This document shows, one piece after another, positions 5,719 through 8,058 of a stretch of 8,058 bases of DNA. Position 1 is the stretch's first letter; the number at the start of each line of letters is the position of its first letter. The notes beneath the pieces were generated by a model. It saw only the letters and a list, made by a program, of their open reading frames with translations, did not search any database and was not told the origin of the DNA. The position numbers and the translations under genes were made by a program. The stretch comes from Comamonadaceae bacterium (GTDB lineage Bacteria; Pseudomonadota; Gammaproteobacteria; Burkholderiales; Burkholderiaceae_C): positions 1 through 8,058 of the forward strand of contig CANHUM010000069.1 in NCBI GenBank assembly GCA_947463845.1, read 5' to 3'.

Positions 5719-6526
5719 CCCCCATAAACCCGAGGGCTGGCGGACCGACCCGCTGATGCAGGCCAAAAGCACAGCGCCGGCCTTCCTGCGGCTGAACTGG
5801 GACGATGCGCAGGTGGCCGGCTTTGGTCCCTGGCGCATCATCAACCACAATGCCCCACTGATGGCCACCAGCCTTGAACCGGCCGGGCTACAGGACATCG
5901 AGTTGCTGCCGGAACCAGAAGCCGGCCGCGCCATCGACCCCGAAAACGCAGGTCCAGACCGTTCGGACAGCGCTCAGGGCGGCATGGATCCCGAGGCCCT
6001 GGAAGCCATCCGTGTGGCGGCCTATGCCGAGGGCCTTGCGGCCGGTCGCGCCGAGGGCAAACTGGAGGCCGAGCAGGCCCTGGCCGATGAATACGCACGC
6101 GACCGATCGCTGCTGACCCAAGTGGTCGGCTCGTTGCAAAACCTGGCTGGCAACCAAGAGCAGTTGTTCGAGCCCCTCAAAAGGCTGGCACTGCACCTGG
6201 CTGAACAGCTGGTGCGTGCGGAGCTGAACCTCTCGGGGGCCGCCATCGAGCATCTGGTTCGTGAATGTCTGGCGCACCTGGACCAACCGGCCGACAAAGC
6301 GGTGGTTTGCCTCCATCCCGACGATCTCGAGCGCTTGCGGCGTTTGGGCGACGCCTCCGAAGGGCTTCGCCTGGAACCTGACGCCCGCCTGCAACCGGGC
6401 AGTGTGCGCGTCGAGGTCAATGACAGCCTGGTCGAGGACCTGATCGAGCACCGGCTGGAAGTGCTGTCGCGGCAGTTGCTGGGCGATGCACAAGCCACTG
6501 ACACCGGGAATTCAAGGCATGAGTGA
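5705..6526 (+). CDS. fliH: Flagellar export ATPase regulator FliH
   Basis: FliH dimers bind the ATPase FliI and dock it at the export gate and C ring through an N-terminal region. The product has 273 residues, longer than the E. coli protein (about 230). Tryptophans W12, W32 and W43 lie in the N-terminal region, where family members use Trp residues for docking to FlhA/FliN. An acidic, variable stretch follows (about 60-95). Then comes the coiled-coil helix with a Gly ladder, AYAEGLAAGRAEGKLEAEQA, giving two overlapping GxxxG steps (G110, G114, G118) typical of FliH. The C-terminal half (about 140-255) binds FliI. The ATG at 5705 lies inside fliG, overlapping it by 14 nt, and has AGGA (5694-5697) seven bases upstream. 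A GTG frame from 5678 is less likely. Translation is probably coupled to fliG. Confidence 0.93.
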   Translation: MTLSDPHKPEGWRTDPLMQAKSTAPAFLRLNWDDAQVAGFGPWRIINHNAPLMATSLEPAGLQDIELLPEPEAGRAIDPENAGPDRSDSAQGGMDPEALEAIRVAAYAEGLAAGRAEGKLEAEQALADEYARDRSLLTQVVGSLQNLAGNQEQLFEPLKRLALHLAEQLVRAELNLSGAAIEHLVRECLAHLDQPADKAVVCLHPDDLERLRRLGDASEGLRLEPDARLQPGSVRVEVNDSLVEDLIEHRLEVLSRQLLGDAQATDTGNSRHE

Positions 6527-7841
6527 TTTCGCGCTTTGCGCCTCAGACCATCTGCGCCATCTGAAAGCCCCTCCGCCTGAAAAAAGCGGCACGCTGGTCA
6601 GGCTGGTCGGCTTGCGCATGGAAACCCGCGGCATCATGGCGCCTCTGGGTGCGCTGTGTGAGGTACGCGGGCAATCGGGCCAAACCGTCGAGGCCGAGGT
6701 GGTCGGTTTTCACGACAAAACTCTTTTTCTGATGCCCTACAGCGAACCCGCCGGCATTGGCCCAGGGGCTCAAGTGCGGGTGCTCAGCCACAGCGCCCGT
6801 GTCCGATTGGGGCCCGCCTTGTTGGGGCGCATCCTGGATGGCCGGGGTCAGCCGCTCGATGGTCGTCCTTTGCCCGAGTGCCCGGAAGTGCTGAGCCTGC
6901 AGGGTTGTCCGATCAACCCGATGGAGCGCGGTCCGATTCGGCAAACCCTGGATGTGGGGGTCAAAGCCATCAACGGCATGCTGACGATTGGTCGCGGCCA
7001 GCGGCTGGGGTTGATTGCCGGCTCGGGTGTGGGTAAGAGTGTGCTGCTGGGCATGCTGACAAGGTTCACCGAAGCCGATGTGGTCGTGATCGGTCTGATC
7101 GGCGAGCGTGGTCGCGAGGTTCAGGCCTTCATTGAAGAATCGCTGGGTCCCGAGGGACTGGCCAAATCCGTGCTGGTGGCCGCGCCGGCCAACGTGTCGC
7201 CGGTGCTGCGCCTGAAAGCCACCCAGATGACGCACGTGATTGCGGAGTATTTCAGGGACCAGGGCAAGAACGTGCTGATGCTGGTCGACAGCCTGACGCG
7301 TGTGGCCCATGCCCAGCGCGAAATCGGTCTGGCGATCGGCGAGCCGCCCACGGCCAAGGGCTATCCACCCTCGGTCTTTGCCCTGTTGCCGACCCTGATC
7401 GAACGCGCAGGCGTCGGTCGGCATGGCATCGGCAGCATCACCGCGATTTACACCGTGCTGGCCGAAGGCGATGACAGCAACGATCCGATTGTCGATATTG
7501 CCCGTGCTTCGCTCGATGGTCAGGTGATGCTTTCGCGCAAGCTGGCGGACGCGGCCCACTATCCGGCCATCGACCTCAACGGCTCGATTTCACGCGTGAT
7601 GCCGAGTCTGATCGACCCCGAAACACTGACGCGAGCCAACCGGTTCAGACGGCTGTGGTCGCTCTACCAACAAAACCAGGACCTGATTCAGATCGGCGCC
7701 TACGAAGCCCGCAGCAACCCGGATCTGGACGAAGCGATTCGCCTGCGCCCGGCCATGGAGGCCTTTCTCCGCCAGGACATGCATGAGCCCTTTAACTTTG
7801 ACAGTTGCCAGACCGAACTGGCCGCGGTCATGTCGCGGTGA
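6519..7841 (+). CDS. fliI: Flagellum-specific export ATPase FliI
   Basis: FliI is the F1-beta-like hexameric ATPase that prepares and feeds substrates to the flagellar type III export gate. The product has 440 residues; E. coli FliI has 457, and the difference is at the N-terminus. Visible motifs are the P-loop AGSGVGKS (167-174), GERGREVQAFIEE (from 195) with the expected catalytic Glu E196, Walker B NVLMLVDSLTR with D257, and the C-terminal IGAYEARSNPDLDEAI typical of FliI/SctN ATPases. The ATG at 6519 overlaps the fliH stop (ATGAGTGA, 8 nt) and has GGGA about nine bases upstream. The upstream in-frame ATG at 6486 adds 11 residues unlike the family and lies deeper in fliH. Its place between fliH and fliJ separates it from virulence-type secretion ATPases. 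Confidence 0.97.
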   Translation: MSDFALCASDHLRHLKAPPPEKSGTLVRLVGLRMETRGIMAPLGALCEVRGQSGQTVEAEVVGFHDKTLFLMPYSEPAGIGPGAQVRVLSHSARVRLGPALLGRILDGRGQPLDGRPLPECPEVLSLQGCPINPMERGPIRQTLDVGVKAINGMLTIGRGQRLGLIAGSGVGKSVLLGMLTRFTEADVVVIGLIGERGREVQAFIEESLGPEGLAKSVLVAAPANVSPVLRLKATQMTHVIAEYFRDQGKNVLMLVDSLTRVAHAQREIGLAIGEPPTAKGYPPSVFALLPTLIERAGVGRHGIGSITAIYTVLAEGDDSNDPIVDIARASLDGQVMLSRKLADAAHYPAIDLNGSISRVMPSLIDPETLTRANRFRRLWSLYQQNQDLIQIGAYEARSNPDLDEAIRLRPAMEAFLRQDMHEPFNFDSCQTELAAVMSR

Positions 7842-7873
7842 ATCGACGGCACCTTCCCTACAGCACACCCACC

Positions 7874-8058
7874 ATGTCTCTCTCTCCCGTATTGCATTGG
7901 CCCATTCTGGTTGAAAAGGCGCGCAAGCAGGCAGACCACACGCGCCAAGACCTGCTGGCGGCCCAGTCGCGCCTGAACTCCCTGCATGCCAGCCTGTCAA
8001 GAATCCAGACGCTGATTGCTGAGTACCAGAGCCAGCACCATGCCAATGATGGCCAGAG
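7874..8058 (+). CDS. fliJ: Flagellar export chaperone FliJ, N-terminal part (cut by window edge)
   Basis: FliJ is a small coiled-coil stalk-like protein that sits in the FliI hexamer, links it to FlhA and helps cycle export chaperones. Only 61 codons are present. After MSLSPVLHWPILVEKA the sequence becomes a heptad-rich helix (ARKQADHTRQDLLAAQSRL, then LHASLSRIQTLIAEYQ), as expected for the first FliJ helix. There is little sequence conservation in this family, so position directly after fliI is the main support. The ATG at 7874 is 32 nt behind the fliI stop and lacks a Shine-Dalgarno. An in-frame GTG at 7838 overlaps the fliI stop and would add 12 residues, but these are not FliJ-like and it has no ribosome site either. 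Confidence 0.88.
   Translation, partial: MSLSPVLHWPILVEKARKQADHTRQDLLAAQSRLNSLHASLSRIQTLIAEYQSQHHANDGQ

Noticed and set aside
6486..6518. Extended ATG start for fliI
   Set aside because: It has no better ribosome site, lies further inside fliH and adds residues not typical of FliI. The ATGAGTGA overlap at 6519 is a standard coupled start.
6543..7559. Minus-strand open frame of 338 codons opposite fliI
   Set aside because: Same reasoning: antisense to a highly conserved ATPase, with composition rich in His, Gln and Arg and no motifs.

Overview
The window is a section of a flagellar gene cluster from a GC-rich proteobacterium. Gene content, the FlrC/FleR-type sigma-54 activator and the protein sequences suggest a betaproteobacterium, probably a Burkholderiales (Comamonadaceae-like) species. 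That placement is an inference from general resemblance; no 16S or other strict marker is present. The region is almost fully coding, and I see no mobile element, CRISPR array, tRNA or rRNA.

Layout. The left edge holds the first 52 codons of a flagellin gene (fliC) on the minus strand, read from a very good sigma-28 (FliA) promoter at 257-283. A possible stem-loop lies at the extreme 5' end of its mRNA. Divergent from it is a small plus-strand gene (414-617) for a 67-residue protein with four cysteines and no assigned function. A short non-coding stretch (618-799) carries two abutting inverted repeats and then a near-consensus sigma-54 (-24/-12) promoter at 746-760. From there the plus strand runs as one block: a sigma-54-dependent activator of the FlrC/FleR type (800-2293), then fliE, fliF, fliG, fliH, fliI and the start of fliJ, which is cut by the right edge.

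How the genes fit together. The order activator-fliE-fliF-fliG-fliH-fliI-fliJ is the one known from Vibrio (flrC) and Pseudomonas (fleR), not the FlhDC-controlled enterobacterial arrangement. FliF forms the MS ring, FliE joins it to the rod, FliG is the rotor ring that bears torque, and FliH, FliI and FliJ are the soluble ATPase complex of the export apparatus. fliG/fliH overlap by 14 nt and fliH/fliI by 8 nt, which suggests translational coupling. The promoters agree with a flagellar hierarchy: a sigma-54 promoter for the regulator and basal-body block, and a sigma-28 promoter for flagellin.

The locus is mostly conventional, and I do not see an undescribed system in it. The points worth a second look are: a degenerate, apparently non-phosphorylatable receiver domain in the activator; its GAFTHA version of the sigma-54-contacting GAFTGA loop; the absence of a FlrB/FleS kinase gene beside it; a long Lys/Asp/Ala-rich N-terminal extension on FliG; the small four-cysteine protein; and the dyads just upstream of the sigma-54 promoter.
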